Assembly: GCA_947455205.1 (NCBI GenBank)
Contig: CANGNF010000008.1
Location: forward strand, 82,044-146,043
Direction of reading: 5' to 3'
Length of the DNA: 64,000 nucleotides
DNA from: Acetobacteraceae bacterium
Lineage (GTDB): Bacteria > Pseudomonadota > Alphaproteobacteria > Acetobacterales > Acetobacteraceae
Under the pieces are notes generated by a model. The model was not told the DNA's origin. It did no database searches and saw only the letters and a list, made by a program, of their open reading frames with translations. Position numbers and translations under genes: made by a program. Positions 37,053-46,011 of the stretch are shown here, piece by piece (within the stretch, counting starts at the first letter, position 1; each line of letters starts with the position of its first letter).

Positions 37053-38273
37053 TCAGCTGCGCACCAGGCTGCAGCCACCTTCGTTCAGCGGGCGGAAGGC
37101 CTCGCCGGCCGGGGTGGTGCCCAGCAGCTTGTAGTAGTCGTACGGGCCCTTGCTCTCGGCCGGGCTCTTCACCTCGAACAGGTAGCTCGGGCACAGCTTG
37201 CGGCCGTCCACCCGGATGCTGCCGGCGCCGAAGGCGTCGTCGTCGCACGGGATCGCCTTCATGCGGTTCACCAGCTCGGTGCCGCTGGCCTTGGCCGCGG
37301 CCACGCCCATGTCCTTCACCGCCTTCAGGAAGTGCAGGGCGGCGGAGTAGTTGGCAACGCTGGCCATGTTGGGGTAGGCGCCGTTCAGGTGCGGCAGCAG
37401 CCGGCGCGTCACCGCGCGGGTGCGGTCGTTCAGGTCCCAGTAGAAGCTCTCGGTCAGCACCAGGCCCTGCGCCGTCTGCAGCCCCAGCGCATGCACGTCG
37501 GCCAGGAACATCAGCAGCGCCGCCAGCTTCACGCCGCGCCGGGTGATGCCGAACTCGGCCGCCTGCTTGATGGTGTTGATGGTGTCGGCGCCGGCATTGG
37601 CCATGCCGATGACCTTGGCGCGCGACGCCTGCGCCTGCACCAGGAAGCTGGAGAAGTCCGAGGTGGAGGGGAACGGGTAGCGCACCTGGCCCATCACCCG
37701 GCCGCCGGCGGCACGCACGAAGTTGGCGGTGTCGCGCTCAAGCGCATGGCCGAAGGCGTAGTCGGCGGTCAGGAAGAACCAGCTGTCGCCGCCGGCCTTC
37801 ACCATGGCGCTGCCGGTGGACTTCGCCAGCATGTAGGTGTCGTACATCCAGTGCACGGTGGTGGCCTGGCAGGCCGCACCGGTCAGGTCCGAGGTCGCCG
37901 ACCCGGTGTTGATGTAAGCCTTGTTCTTTTCCTTCGCGACCTGCGAAACCGCCAGGCCCACCGAACTCGTCGGCACGTCCAGGATCAGGTCCACGCCCTG
38001 GTCGTACCACTGGCGGGCCAGGCCGGCGCCGACATCCGGCTTGTTCTGGTGGTCAGCGTTGATGACCTCCACGTTGAAGCCCTGGGCGCCGAACTCGGCG
38101 ACCGCCTGCTTGGTGCAGGCCACGCCGTAGGGGCCGCTGATGTCGCGGTACGGCCCGGACATGTCGTTCAACACGCCGATCCTGATGGTGTTGGCCTGCG
38201 CCCGCGCGCGGGAAAGCGGGGCAACACCCAGCGCGGCACCGGTGAGCAGGGCGGATCGGCGGCTGAACGACAT
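37053..38273 (-). CDS. Liv-type substrate-binding protein, paralogue 1 of 4
   Basis: 406 residues from ATG 38273, with AGGAGA upstream. Signal SFSRRSALLTGAALGVAPLSRARA (Tat-like). Type I binding fold: TIRIGVLNDMSGPYRDISGP, NADHQNKPDVGAGLARQWYD, QGVDLILDVPTSSVGLAVSQ, KVIGMANAGADTINTIKQAA, GITRRGVKLAALLMFLADVH. The C-terminus GGCSLVRS keeps a Cys shared by all four paralogues, with further Cys in AIPCDDDAFG and RKLCPSYLFE. Nearest to the permease genes and separated from them by a hairpin. Confidence 0.9.
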   Translation of the reverse strand: MSFSRRSALLTGAALGVAPLSRARAQANTIRIGVLNDMSGPYRDISGPYGVACTKQAVAEFGAQGFNVEVINADHQNKPDVGAGLARQWYDQGVDLILDVPTSSVGLAVSQVAKEKNKAYINTGSATSDLTGAACQATTVHWMYDTYMLAKSTGSAMVKAGGDSWFFLTADYAFGHALERDTANFVRAAGGRVMGQVRYPFPSTSDFSSFLVQAQASRAKVIGMANAGADTINTIKQAAEFGITRRGVKLAALLMFLADVHALGLQTAQGLVLTESFYWDLNDRTRAVTRRLLPHLNGAYPNMASVANYSAALHFLKAVKDMGVAAAKASGTELVNRMKAIPCDDDAFGAGSIRVDGRKLCPSYLFEVKSPAESKGPYDYYKLLGTTPAGEAFRPLNEGGCSLVRS

Positions 38274-38293
38274 GGCAGTCTCCTGTTTATTGC

Positions 38294-39520
38294 TTAGGCA
38301 CGCACCAGGGCACAGCCGCCCTGGGTGATCGGACGGAACGCCTCGTTGGCCGGGGTGGTGCCCAGCACCTTGTAGTAATCCCACGGCCCCTTGCTCTCGG
38401 ACGGCTTCTTCACCTCAAGCAGGTAGCTGGCGTGCAGCTTGCGGCCGTCCGGGCGGATGGTGCCGGCGCCGAAGGCGTCGTCCATGGTCGGCATCGCCTT
38501 CATGCGGTTGACGATGTCGGTGCCGCTGGCCGCCTTGGCGGCCGCGATGCCCATCTCCTTCACCGTCTTCAGGTAGTGCAGCGTGGCGCTGTAGCAGCCG
38601 GCATGGATCATGTTGGGGTGCAGGTTGGGCATCTTCGGCAGCACGCGGCGGGTGAAGGCGCGCGTGGTCGCGTTCAGGTCCCAGTAGAAGGTCTCGCTGC
38701 ACACCAGGCCCTGGCCGGTCTCCAGCCCGATGCTGTGGACATCGGTGATGAACATCAGCAGCGCCGCCAGCTTGGTGCCGCGGCGGGTGATGCCGAACTC
38801 GGCGGCCTGCTTGACGCAGTTGATGGTGTCGCTGCCGGCATTGGCGAAGCCGATGACCTTGGCGCGGCTGGCCTGCGCCTGGGTCAGGAAGCTGGCGAAG
38901 TCCGTGGTCCCCGGGAAGGGCGTGCGGACGGCACCCAGGATGCGCCCGCCGGCGGCCTTGACGAAGTCGCCGGTGTCACGCTCCAGCGCATGGCCGAAGG
39001 CGTAGTCCGCGGTGATGAAGAACCAGGTGTCGCCGCCGGCCGCCACGGTGGCGCCGCCGGTGGTGCGGGCCAGCTGGTAGGTGTCGTACGCCCAGTGGAC
39101 CGCGCTGGGGCTGCACTGCGCGCCCGTCAGGTCCGAGGTGGCGGAGCCGACGTTGATGGCGACCTTGTTCTTCTCCTTGGAGACGTTCTGCACCGCCAGG
39201 CCCACCGAGCTGGTCGGCACGTCCAGGATCATGTCCACGCCCTGGTCGTACCACTGCCGCGCCAGGGAGACGCCGACATCCGGCTTGTTCTGGTGGTCGG
39301 CGAAGATCAGCTCCACGTTGAAGCCCTGGGCGCCGAATTCCTCGATCGCCTGGCGCGCACAGGCCACCGAGCCGGGCCCGGTGTTGTCCTTGTAGGTGCC
39401 GGACATGTCGTTCATCACGCCGATGCGGATGGTATTGGCGGCCTGCGCCCGCGTCAGGCGGGGCATGGCGGTGGCGCCGATGGCCAGGCTGCCGAGCAGG
39501 GTCCTGCGGTTCATCATCAT
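38294..39520 (-). CDS. Liv-type substrate-binding protein, paralogue 2 of 4
   Basis: 408 residues. Three consecutive ATGs (39520, 39517, 39514); GGGAGGG is best spaced for the first. Signal NRRTLLGSLAIGATAMPRLTRAQA. It shares the array's blocks: VELIFADHQNKPDVGVSLAR, QGVDMILDVPTSSVGLAVQN, KVIGFANAGSDTINCVKQAA, GITRRGTKLAALLMFITDVH. It differs at AMPTMDDAFGAGTIRPDGRK, where the Cys of paralogues 1 and 3 is Thr. The gap to paralogue 1 is 20 bp, so they are co-transcribed. Confidence 0.9.
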   Translation of the reverse strand: MMMNRRTLLGSLAIGATAMPRLTRAQAANTIRIGVMNDMSGTYKDNTGPGSVACARQAIEEFGAQGFNVELIFADHQNKPDVGVSLARQWYDQGVDMILDVPTSSVGLAVQNVSKEKNKVAINVGSATSDLTGAQCSPSAVHWAYDTYQLARTTGGATVAAGGDTWFFITADYAFGHALERDTGDFVKAAGGRILGAVRTPFPGTTDFASFLTQAQASRAKVIGFANAGSDTINCVKQAAEFGITRRGTKLAALLMFITDVHSIGLETGQGLVCSETFYWDLNATTRAFTRRVLPKMPNLHPNMIHAGCYSATLHYLKTVKEMGIAAAKAASGTDIVNRMKAMPTMDDAFGAGTIRPDGRKLHASYLLEVKKPSESKGPWDYYKVLGTTPANEAFRPITQGGCALVRA

Positions 39521-39546
39521 GGGTTGTCCCTCCCTTCCGGTTTTCG

Positions 39547-40773
39547 TCAGGCGCGCACGAAGGCGCAGCCGCCTTCGGCCAGCGGGCGGAATGCCTCGCC
39601 GGGCGGCGTGACGCCCAGCACCTTGTAGTAGTCGTACTGGTGCTTGCTTTCCTCGGGCTTCTTCACTTCCAGCAGGTAGGCCGGGTGCAGTTTGCGGCCG
39701 TCCTGGCGGATGGTGCCGGGGCCGAAGCAGTCGTCGTCGCAGGGCATCGCCTTCATGCGGTTGACGGTCTCGACGCCATTGGCCTTGGCCCGCGCCACGC
39801 CCATGTCGGCCACCGTCTTCAGGTAGTGCAGCACCGCGGCGTAGCCGCCGGCGTGGTTCATGCACAGCAGGCCGTTGTTGGTCTGCGCCTTGACCCGGTT
39901 GGTGAAGGCGCGGGTGCGCTCGTTCAGGTCCCAGTAGAAGGTCTCGGTGCAGACCAGGCCCTGCGCGGTCTGCAGCCCCAGCGCATGCACGTCGGTCAGG
40001 AACATCAGCAGCGCCGCCAGCTTGGTGCCGCGCCGGGTGATGCCGAACTCCGCCGCCTGCTTGATGCAGTTGATGGTGTCGCCGCCGGCATTGGCGAAGC
40101 CGATGACCTTGGCGCGCGAGGACTGCGCCTGCACCAGGAAGGAGGAGAAGTCGCTGCTGGGGAACGGGTGCCGGGTGGCGCCCAAAATCCGCCCGCCGGC
40201 GGCCTTGACGAAGTCGCCGGTATCACGCTCCAGCGCATGGCCGAAGGCGTAGTCGGCGGTGACGAAGAACCAGGTGTCGCCGCCGGCCTTGACCAGGGCG
40301 CCGCCGGTGGACTTGGCCAGCATGTAGGTGTCGTAGGTCCAGTGCACCGTGTTGGGGGAGCACTTGGACCCCGTGAGGTCCGAGGTGGCCGAGGAGGTGT
40401 TCAGGAACACCTTGTTCTTCTCGCGGACGATCTCGTTCGCCGCCAGCGCCACCGAGGAAGCGCCGCCATCGACGATGACATCGACGCCCTGGTCGATCCA
40501 TTGCCGCGACAGGTTGGAGCCGACATCGGCGCGGTTCTGGTTGTCGCCGTAGATGACTTCGATGTTGAAGCCGCGATTGGCGAACTCGGCCGCCGCCTGC
40601 TTGATGCAGGCCAGTTCCGTGGGGCCGGTGACGTCGCGGTAGGTGCCGCTGAAGTCGCACAGCAAAGCGATGCGGATCGTGTTCGCCGCCTGCGCCTTGC
40701 TCAGCGTCGGCAGGCTGCTGCCCAGCGTGGTGACCGCGAAGGCCCCCAGCAGTCCACGGCGTCCCAGGTCCAT
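39547..40773 (-). CDS. Liv-type substrate-binding protein, paralogue 3 of 4
   Basis: 408 residues from ATG 40773, with GGGGAGA upstream. Signal LGRRGLLGAFAVTTLGSSLP. It is the most divergent of the four at the ligand region: VIYGDNQNRADVGSNLSRQWI replaces the DHQNKPDVG form, and VDVIVDGGASSVALAANEIV replaces DVPTSSVGLA. This suggests a different ligand. The C-terminus GGCAFVRA keeps the shared Cys. Confidence 0.9.
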   Translation of the reverse strand: MDLGRRGLLGAFAVTTLGSSLPTLSKAQAANTIRIALLCDFSGTYRDVTGPTELACIKQAAAEFANRGFNIEVIYGDNQNRADVGSNLSRQWIDQGVDVIVDGGASSVALAANEIVREKNKVFLNTSSATSDLTGSKCSPNTVHWTYDTYMLAKSTGGALVKAGGDTWFFVTADYAFGHALERDTGDFVKAAGGRILGATRHPFPSSDFSSFLVQAQSSRAKVIGFANAGGDTINCIKQAAEFGITRRGTKLAALLMFLTDVHALGLQTAQGLVCTETFYWDLNERTRAFTNRVKAQTNNGLLCMNHAGGYAAVLHYLKTVADMGVARAKANGVETVNRMKAMPCDDDCFGPGTIRQDGRKLHPAYLLEVKKPEESKHQYDYYKVLGVTPPGEAFRPLAEGGCAFVRA

Positions 40774-40822
40774 CTCGGTCGTCTCCCCAATGGCGCCGGT
40801 TTTCCGGCTGCCGGTTGTCGCT

Positions 40823-42055
40823 TCAGCCATTCGCCAGCGCGCAGCCACCCTCGGCGATCGGGCGGAATGCCTCGTTCGCCGCGGAGGTCTGCAGCAGCTT
40901 GTAGTAGTCCCACGGCGCCTTGCTCTCGCCGGGCGCCTTCACCTCGAACAGGTAGGCCGGGCACAGCTTGCGGCCATCGGCGCGGATGCTGCCGGCGCCG
41001 AAGCAGTCGTCATCCGTCGGCATGCGCTTCATCTGCGCCACCGCGGCGGCGCCATCGGCCTTGGCCGCGGCCACGCCCATCTGCTTGGCTGCCTTGAGGT
41101 AGTGCAGCACGCCGCTGTAGGCGCCGGCATGGCCCATGCTGGGCATGTTGCCGGCGGTATGCGGCCTCACCCGGTTGGTGAAGGCGCGGGTGCGGTCGTT
41201 CAGGTCCCAGTAGAAGGTCTCGGTGCAAACGAGTCCCTGCGCCGTCTGCAGCCCCATGCCGTGCACGTCGTTCAGGAACATCAGCAGCGCCGCCAGCTTC
41301 ACGCCGCGGCGGGTGATGCCGAACTCGGCCGCCTGCTTGACGCAGTTGATGGTGTCGCCACCCGCATTGGCCAGGCCGATGACCTTGGCGCGCGACGCCT
41401 GCGCCTGCACCAGGAAGCTGGAGAAATCCGTGGTGCCCGGGAACGGCGTGCGTACCGCGCCGACCACGCGGCCGCCCTGCGCCTTGACGAAATTGCCGGT
41501 GTCCCGCTCCAGCGCATGGCCGAAGGCGTAGTCCGCGGTCAGGAAGAACCAAGTGTCGCCACCCGCCTTCACCATTGCCCCGCCGGTGGACTTGGCCAGC
41601 ATGTAGGTGTCGTAGGCCCAGTGGATGGTGTTGGCGTTGCAGGACGGCCCGGTCAGGTCGGCGGACGCCGCGGTGGTCGGGATGAAGACCTTGTTCTTCT
41701 CCTTGGCCACCTGCGCCACCGCCAGCGCCACCGAGGAGGTCGGCACGTCCACGATGATGTCCACGCCGTCGCGGTCGAACCATTGCCGCGCCACGTTGAC
41801 GCCGACATCCGGCTTGTTCTGGTGGTCGGCGATCACGACCTCCACGTTGAAGCCGAGGCTGCCCAGGTCCTGCGCGGCCTGGCGCACGCAGGCGGTGGTG
41901 GTCGGGCCGCTGATGTCGCGGTAGAGGCCGGATTGATCGTTCAGCACGCCCACCTTCACGGTGGTGCCCTGGGCGCGGGCGCTGCGGAACGGCAGCCCCC
42001 CCAGCGCGGGCAGGGCGGCGGCGGCCCCCAGCAGGCCGCGACGATCAAGCGCCAT
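40823..42055 (-). CDS. Liv-type substrate-binding protein, paralogue 4 of 4
   Basis: 410 residues from ATG 42055 behind GGGAGAGAG; the ORF track starts eight codons earlier. Signal LDRRGLLGAAAALPALGGLP. Blocks: VKVGVLNDQSGLYRDISGP, VVIADHQNKPDVGVNVARQWF and DRDGVDIIVDVPTSSVALAV, with one extra residue (DRDGVD) relative to the other three. C-terminus GGCALANG. Nearest to livF (20 bp) and therefore the first receptor in the transcript. Confidence 0.9.
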   Translation of the reverse strand: MALDRRGLLGAAAALPALGGLPFRSARAQGTTVKVGVLNDQSGLYRDISGPTTTACVRQAAQDLGSLGFNVEVVIADHQNKPDVGVNVARQWFDRDGVDIIVDVPTSSVALAVAQVAKEKNKVFIPTTAASADLTGPSCNANTIHWAYDTYMLAKSTGGAMVKAGGDTWFFLTADYAFGHALERDTGNFVKAQGGRVVGAVRTPFPGTTDFSSFLVQAQASRAKVIGLANAGGDTINCVKQAAEFGITRRGVKLAALLMFLNDVHGMGLQTAQGLVCTETFYWDLNDRTRAFTNRVRPHTAGNMPSMGHAGAYSGVLHYLKAAKQMGVAAAKADGAAAVAQMKRMPTDDDCFGAGSIRADGRKLCPAYLFEVKAPGESKAPWDYYKLLQTSAANEAFRPIAEGGCALANG

Positions 42056-42075
42056 GGTCTCTCTCCCGTTCCTGT

Positions 42076-42780
42076 TCACACGCCGAGGTATTGGTGCAGC
42101 CGATCCAGCGACCCCAGCAACTCGTCATTGCCCACCATGTCGACCACGCGGCCGTGCTCCATCACGTAGTGGCGGTCGGCCACGGTCTGGGCGAAGCGGA
42201 AGTTCTGTTCCACCAGCAGCACGGTGAAGCCGCGCTTCTTGATCTCGCGGATCATGGCGCCGATCTGCTGCACGATCACCGGGGCCAGGCCCTCGGTCGG
42301 CTCGTCCAGCAGCAGCAGCTTGGCGCCGGTCCGCAGGATGCGGGCAATCGCCAGCATCTGCTGCTCACCGCCCGACAGCTTGGTGCCCTGGCTGCCGGCG
42401 CGTTCCTTCAGGTTGGGGAACAGCTGGTAGATCGTCTCCAGGTCCAGCCCGCCCTCGGCCACCACCGGCGGCAGCATCAGGTTCTCGGTGACGTTCAGGC
42501 TGGCGAAGATGCCGCGCTCCTCCGGGCAGTAGCCGATCCCGGCGCGCGCGATCAGGTCCGGCCGCATGCCGACCATTTCCTGCCCGGCATAGCGGATGCT
42601 GCCTTTCCGGCGCCCGACCAGGCCCATGATGCTGCGCAGCGTGGTGGTCTTGCCGGCGCCGTTGCGGCCCAGCAGCGTCACCACCTCGCCGGGATGCACC
42701 TCGATGCCGACGCCGTGCAGGATGTGGCTCTCGCCGTACCAGGACTCGAGGTCCTTGATCTCCAGCAGCGGGCTAGACAT
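42076..42780 (-). CDS. LivF-type ABC transporter ATP-binding protein
   Basis: 234 residues from ATG 42780; a TTG at 42786 is the ORF-track alternative. Walker A GRNGAGKTT, LIARAGIGYCPEERGIFASLNVTENL, signature LSGGEQQMLAIARIL, Walker B LLLLDEPTEGLAPVIV and H-loop LLVEQNFRFAQTVADRHYVME. It overlaps the LivG-type stop by 8 bp. Motor subunit of the four-receptor transporter. Confidence 0.92.
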   Translation of the reverse strand: MSSPLLEIKDLESWYGESHILHGVGIEVHPGEVVTLLGRNGAGKTTTLRSIMGLVGRRKGSIRYAGQEMVGMRPDLIARAGIGYCPEERGIFASLNVTENLMLPPVVAEGGLDLETIYQLFPNLKERAGSQGTKLSGGEQQMLAIARILRTGAKLLLLDEPTEGLAPVIVQQIGAMIREIKKRGFTVLLVEQNFRFAQTVADRHYVMEHGRVVDMVGNDELLGSLDRLHQYLGV

Positions 42781-43549
42781 GGGCAACGGCCCCCGAAACG
42801 CCGGGGTCGGTGCCCAGATAGGCCGCGATCACCTCCGGATTGGCGGAAACGCTGGCGTAGTCGCCCTCGGCCAGCACCTGGCCGCGCGCCAGCACGGTGA
42901 TGCGGTCGCACAGGCCCTGCACCACCTTCAGGTTGTGCTCCACCAGCAGCACGGTGCGGCCGACGGCCACGCGCTTCACCAGCGCCACCACCCGGTCCAC
43001 GTCGTCATGCGTCATGCCCGCGGTGGGCTCGTCCAGCAGCATCATCTCGGGGTCCATCGCCAGCGTGGTGGCGATCTCCAGCGCGCGCTTGCGGCCGTAG
43101 GGCAGGCTGCCGGCCAGCTCGGCGGCGTATTCCGTCAGGTCCACGTCGGCCAGCAGCTGCATGGCCCGGTCGTCGTATTGCCGCAGCAGCGCCTCGTTGC
43201 GCCAGAAGTCGAAGCTGCCGCCGCGCTGGCGCTGCAACGCCACGCGCACGTTTTCCAGCACGGTGATGTGCGGGAACACGGCGCTGATCTGGAAGCTGCG
43301 CACCAGGCCCAGCCGCGCCACCTGCGCCGGCTTCATCCGGGTGATGTCGCGACCGTTATAGGTGATCTTCCCCCGCGTCGGCGGCAGGAAGTTGGTCAGC
43401 AGGTTGAAGCAGGTGGTCTTGCCGGCGCCGTTCGGGCCGATAAGCGCATGGATGCTGCCACGGCGAACCTTCAGCGCCACGTCGCTGACCGCGACGAAGC
43501 CCCGAAATTCCTTGGTCAGGCCCTCGGTTTCCAGGATGGTGTCTGACAC
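42773..43549 (-). CDS. LivG-type ABC transporter ATP-binding protein
   Basis: 258 residues from GTG 43549, first gene of the operon livG-livF-four receptors-livH-livM. Walker A GPNGAGKTT, LGLVRSFQISAVFPHITVLENV, Walker B MMLLDEPTAGMTHDDVDRV and LLVEHNLKVVQGLCDRI. The signature region reads LPYGRKRALEIATTLAMDP rather than LSYGEQR. That loses the canonical Ser and Glu, as seen in some LivG groups tied to aromatic-compound uptake. Confidence 0.9.
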   Translation of the reverse strand: MSDTILETEGLTKEFRGFVAVSDVALKVRRGSIHALIGPNGAGKTTCFNLLTNFLPPTRGKITYNGRDITRMKPAQVARLGLVRSFQISAVFPHITVLENVRVALQRQRGGSFDFWRNEALLRQYDDRAMQLLADVDLTEYAAELAGSLPYGRKRALEIATTLAMDPEMMLLDEPTAGMTHDDVDRVVALVKRVAVGRTVLLVEHNLKVVQGLCDRITVLARGQVLAEGDYASVSANPEVIAAYLGTDPGVSGAVAHV

Positions 43550-43680
43550 CCGGATCGCTCTCCCCAGACACGGCCAGCCGGGTTGAGGCGATGGCAGCCG
43601 TCGTTGCGGCTAGGTATGGCCGGGGCGCAGGCGGGATGCAAGGCCGACGCATGGCTGGCGCGCGGCTTTATGCTTGTGAA

Positions 43681-43708
43681 GCCGGGTGGAAAATTGACAC
43701 CACCCGGC
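43681..43708 (-). terminator. Hairpin after the DUF1185 gene
   Basis: GCCGGGTGG (43681-43689) and CCACCCGGC (43700-43708) form a perfect 9-bp stem with a 10-nt loop, starting about 10 bp past the stop of the minus-strand DUF1185 gene. It separates the nicotinate cluster from livG. The rest of the 168-bp gap must hold the livG promoter, but no clear -35/-10 pair is recognisable. Confidence 0.5.
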
Positions 43709-43717
43709 ACGACCGGA

Positions 43718-44302
43718 CTAGCGCAGCCCGTCCTTGCCTTCAATCTGTGCAACCGCCAGCCCACCGATCCGCGGCAGCGGCCGGCCGCCCACGGTCAGGG
43801 CAACGCAGACCAGGATCTCATCGGCCCGCGGCGCGTCCGGCACCCGCGCCTCCATGGCGTCGAAATGGCTGCGGACGAAGGCGGCGTCCTTGTGGCCCAG
43901 CGGCACGTCGATGGCGGTGCCCGGCCCGCCCGACTTCTTGGCCGAGGGGATCAGCGCCGCGCCGCCGCCCAGCGCCGCCCGCACCGGCGCGCCCATCTTC
44001 GGGTGCAGCAGCGCGGCGGCGTGCTCCAGCTCGCCATTCTCCCCCACCACGGCGGCCTTGCCGTAGCTCTCGCAGGCTTCCCCCGGCACGCCCAGCGCGG
44101 CGATGGCGCGGGCCACCAGCAGCGCGCCCAGCTCCTCGCCCTGGGCGACCAGCTCGGCCAGGTCTTCCTGGTAGCGCCCGGCGAAGGGGTTGCGGATGAC
44201 CGCGCAGGCCACGGCCCGGCGGATGGGCGGGGAGACCGGGCGCCCCATCTCCATGCGGGTTTCGTCCAGCAGCGTCACCAGCTTGCGGATCACGGCGGGC
44301 AT
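43718..44302 (-). CDS. DUF1185 (amino acid synthesis family) protein
   Basis: 194 residues from ATG 44302, 15 bp after the enamidase gene. Family features: IRKLVTLLDETRMEMGRPVSPPIRRAVACAVIRNPFAGRYQEDL, GKAAVVGENGELEHAAALLHPKMG and RADEILVCVALTVGGRPLPRIGG. The domain is named for a possible amino-acid-synthesis role but has no proven reaction. Its place in the enamidase operon suggests a role in the lower steps of ring-cleavage product metabolism. Confidence 0.85.
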   Translation of the reverse strand: MPAVIRKLVTLLDETRMEMGRPVSPPIRRAVACAVIRNPFAGRYQEDLAELVAQGEELGALLVARAIAALGVPGEACESYGKAAVVGENGELEHAAALLHPKMGAPVRAALGGGAALIPSAKKSGGPGTAIDVPLGHKDAAFVRSHFDAMEARVPDAPRADEILVCVALTVGGRPLPRIGGLAVAQIEGKDGLR

Positions 44303-44317
44303 TGTCGGGTGTCCTTC

Positions 44318-45517
44318 CTAATGTGCCAGCAGTTCCGGCACGCGCTCGGCCGGGGGCGTGTTGCGGCTGCGGCCACAGCGCACCGCGCCGTCGATCATCA
44401 CCATGCCGACGCCGGGGATATCCCCCAGCTCGATGCTGTGCAGCATGTCCCGCCCGGCGGAATGCTGGGCGCGGTCCAGGAAGACCAGGTCGGCGGCGCG
44501 GCCGACTTCCAGCAGCCCGCCATCCAGGTTGCGGATTCGCGCGGTGTTGCCGGTGGCCAGCGCAATCGCCTGCGCCGCAGGGATGCGCCCGAAGCCGGCC
44601 AGCAGGGAGATCAGCCGCAGGATGCCCAGCGGCTGCACGCCGGAGCCGGCCGGGCTGTCGGTGCCCAGGATGACCCGCCCGAGCACGCCCAAATCCCGCG
44701 CCGCCTGTACCGCTGCCACCGCCACCCGCTCATTGCCGTTGTGGACGATCTCGATCGCGCGGCTGCTGCGCTCGCACAACTCGCAGACATGCGCCTCCGA
44801 CAGGCTGGTATGGCCGCCGTTGATGTGGCCGATGATGTCGGCATCCGCCTCCAGCACCGTGTCCTTGTCGATGTAGCCGCTGCCGGGAACGCTGGGGCCG
44901 CCGGTATGGATGGTGCTCTGGATGCCGTGCTTGCGCGCCCAGCCGATCATCTCCCGCGCTTCATAGCCCGCCTTCACGCTGCCCAGCCCCACCTCGCCCA
45001 GCAGGGTCACCCCGGCGGCGGCCAGCTCGGCGAAATCGGCCTCCACCATGCCCTTTTCCAGCACCGGCGCGCCGGCGATCACCTTCACCCCCGCCGGCCT
45101 GGCATTGAAGAAGGCGCGCTGCGCGGTGATGGCCAGCGCCTTCAGCCCCACGATGTCCTTGGGACGGCCGGGCAGATGCACCTCCCCGGCCGAGACCATG
45201 GTGGTGACGCCGCCATGCAGGAAGCTCTCGACCCAGCCGATCTGGTTCTGCCGCGGGGTCCAGTCGCCGAAGACCGGGTGGACATGGCTGTCGATCAGCC
45301 CCGGCGCCACGGCGCAGCCATGCGCGTCGATCACCATGTCGAACGGCCCATGCGCGATCAGCTCGTGCCCGCGGCCCAGCGCGGCGATGATGCCGTCCTG
45401 GATCACCAGCGCATCGGCCTCCAGCAGCGGCCGGTCGACATCGCCCGAGAGCATCAGCCCGGCATTGCGCACCAGGGTGCGGCCCTTCTGCGGGCCTGCG
45501 ACGGGTTCCAGCGCCAT
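44318..45517 (-). CDS. ena: Enamidase-type amidohydrolase (nicotinate pathway)
   Basis: 399 residues from ATG 45517, with AAGGAGA upstream. Metal-site motif GLIDSHVHPVFGDWTPRQNQ, then FLHGGVTTMVSAGEVHLPGRPKD, FFNARPAGVKVIAGAPVLEKGM, STIHTGGPSVPGSGYIDKD, IIGHINGGHTSL, LGTDSPAGSGVQPLGILR and the tail CGRSRNTPPAERVPEL. These closely follow, from memory, the clostridial enamidase that opens 1,4,5,6-tetrahydro-6-oxonicotinate to 2-formylglutarate and ammonia. It is cytoplasmic with a binuclear metal site, and divergent from a MarR regulator. Confidence 0.82.
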   Translation of the reverse strand: MALEPVAGPQKGRTLVRNAGLMLSGDVDRPLLEADALVIQDGIIAALGRGHELIAHGPFDMVIDAHGCAVAPGLIDSHVHPVFGDWTPRQNQIGWVESFLHGGVTTMVSAGEVHLPGRPKDIVGLKALAITAQRAFFNARPAGVKVIAGAPVLEKGMVEADFAELAAAGVTLLGEVGLGSVKAGYEAREMIGWARKHGIQSTIHTGGPSVPGSGYIDKDTVLEADADIIGHINGGHTSLSEAHVCELCERSSRAIEIVHNGNERVAVAAVQAARDLGVLGRVILGTDSPAGSGVQPLGILRLISLLAGFGRIPAAQAIALATGNTARIRNLDGGLLEVGRAADLVFLDRAQHSAGRDMLHSIELGDIPGVGMVMIDGAVRCGRSRNTPPAERVPELLAH

Positions 45518-45579
45518 GGGTCGGGTCTCCTTCGGCGGCGATGCTAGCCTCCGGCCGACCGTAAGCCTAGAAACGAAGC

Positions 45580-46011
45580 ATGGGAACGTCCCCCGCCCCC
45601 GACTACCAGTTGGAAGACCAGGTCGGCCACCTGCTGCGGCGCGCCTATCAGCGCCACCTGGCACTGTTCCAGGGCATCATGGGGGAGGACGGGCCGACCT
45701 CCATGCAGTTCGCCGCCCTGGTCACGCTGTGGCGCCAGGGACCGCTCAGCCAGAACCTGCTGGGCCGCGGCCTGGCGATGGACCCGCCGACGGTGAAGGG
45801 CGTGGTCGCCCGGCTGATGGCGCGCGGCTGGGTCACCCGCCACCGCGACCCCGCCGATGCCCGGCTGCTGCGGGTGGCGCTGACCCCGGCCGCCGAGGCC
45901 GCCCTGCCCGGCTGGGTGGAGAAGGCCCGCGGCATCACCGCCGCCACCCTGGCGCCGCTGGGCCCGGCCGACGCCGCCCGTGTCGCAGCCTTGCTGCGCC
46001 GGATGGAATGA
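45580..46011 (+). CDS. MarR-family transcriptional regulator
   Basis: 143 residues from ATG 45580. Winged-helix MarR fold: YQLEDQVGHLLRRAYQRHLALFQ, TSMQFAALVTLWRQGPLSQNLLGRGLAMDPPTVKGVVARLMARGW and VTRHRDPADARLLRVALTPAAEAAL. It sits between the divergent enamidase and hydroxylase genes and most likely controls both from the 62-bp gap 45518-45579. A ligand such as 6-hydroxynicotinate is an inference by analogy with MarR-type nicotinate regulators. Confidence 0.88.
   Translation: MGTSPAPDYQLEDQVGHLLRRAYQRHLALFQGIMGEDGPTSMQFAALVTLWRQGPLSQNLLGRGLAMDPPTVKGVVARLMARGWVTRHRDPADARLLRVALTPAAEAALPGWVEKARGITAATLAPLGPADAARVAALLRRME

Noticed and set aside
34818-38297. 1159-residue plus-strand ORF
   Set aside because: It runs antisense over two permeases and a binding protein with clear domains; its His/Gln/Arg/Ala-rich translation is the usual shadow of GC-rich coding DNA.
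43583-45547. 654-residue plus-strand ORF
   Set aside because: Antisense to the DUF1185 and enamidase genes, which have strong family motifs.
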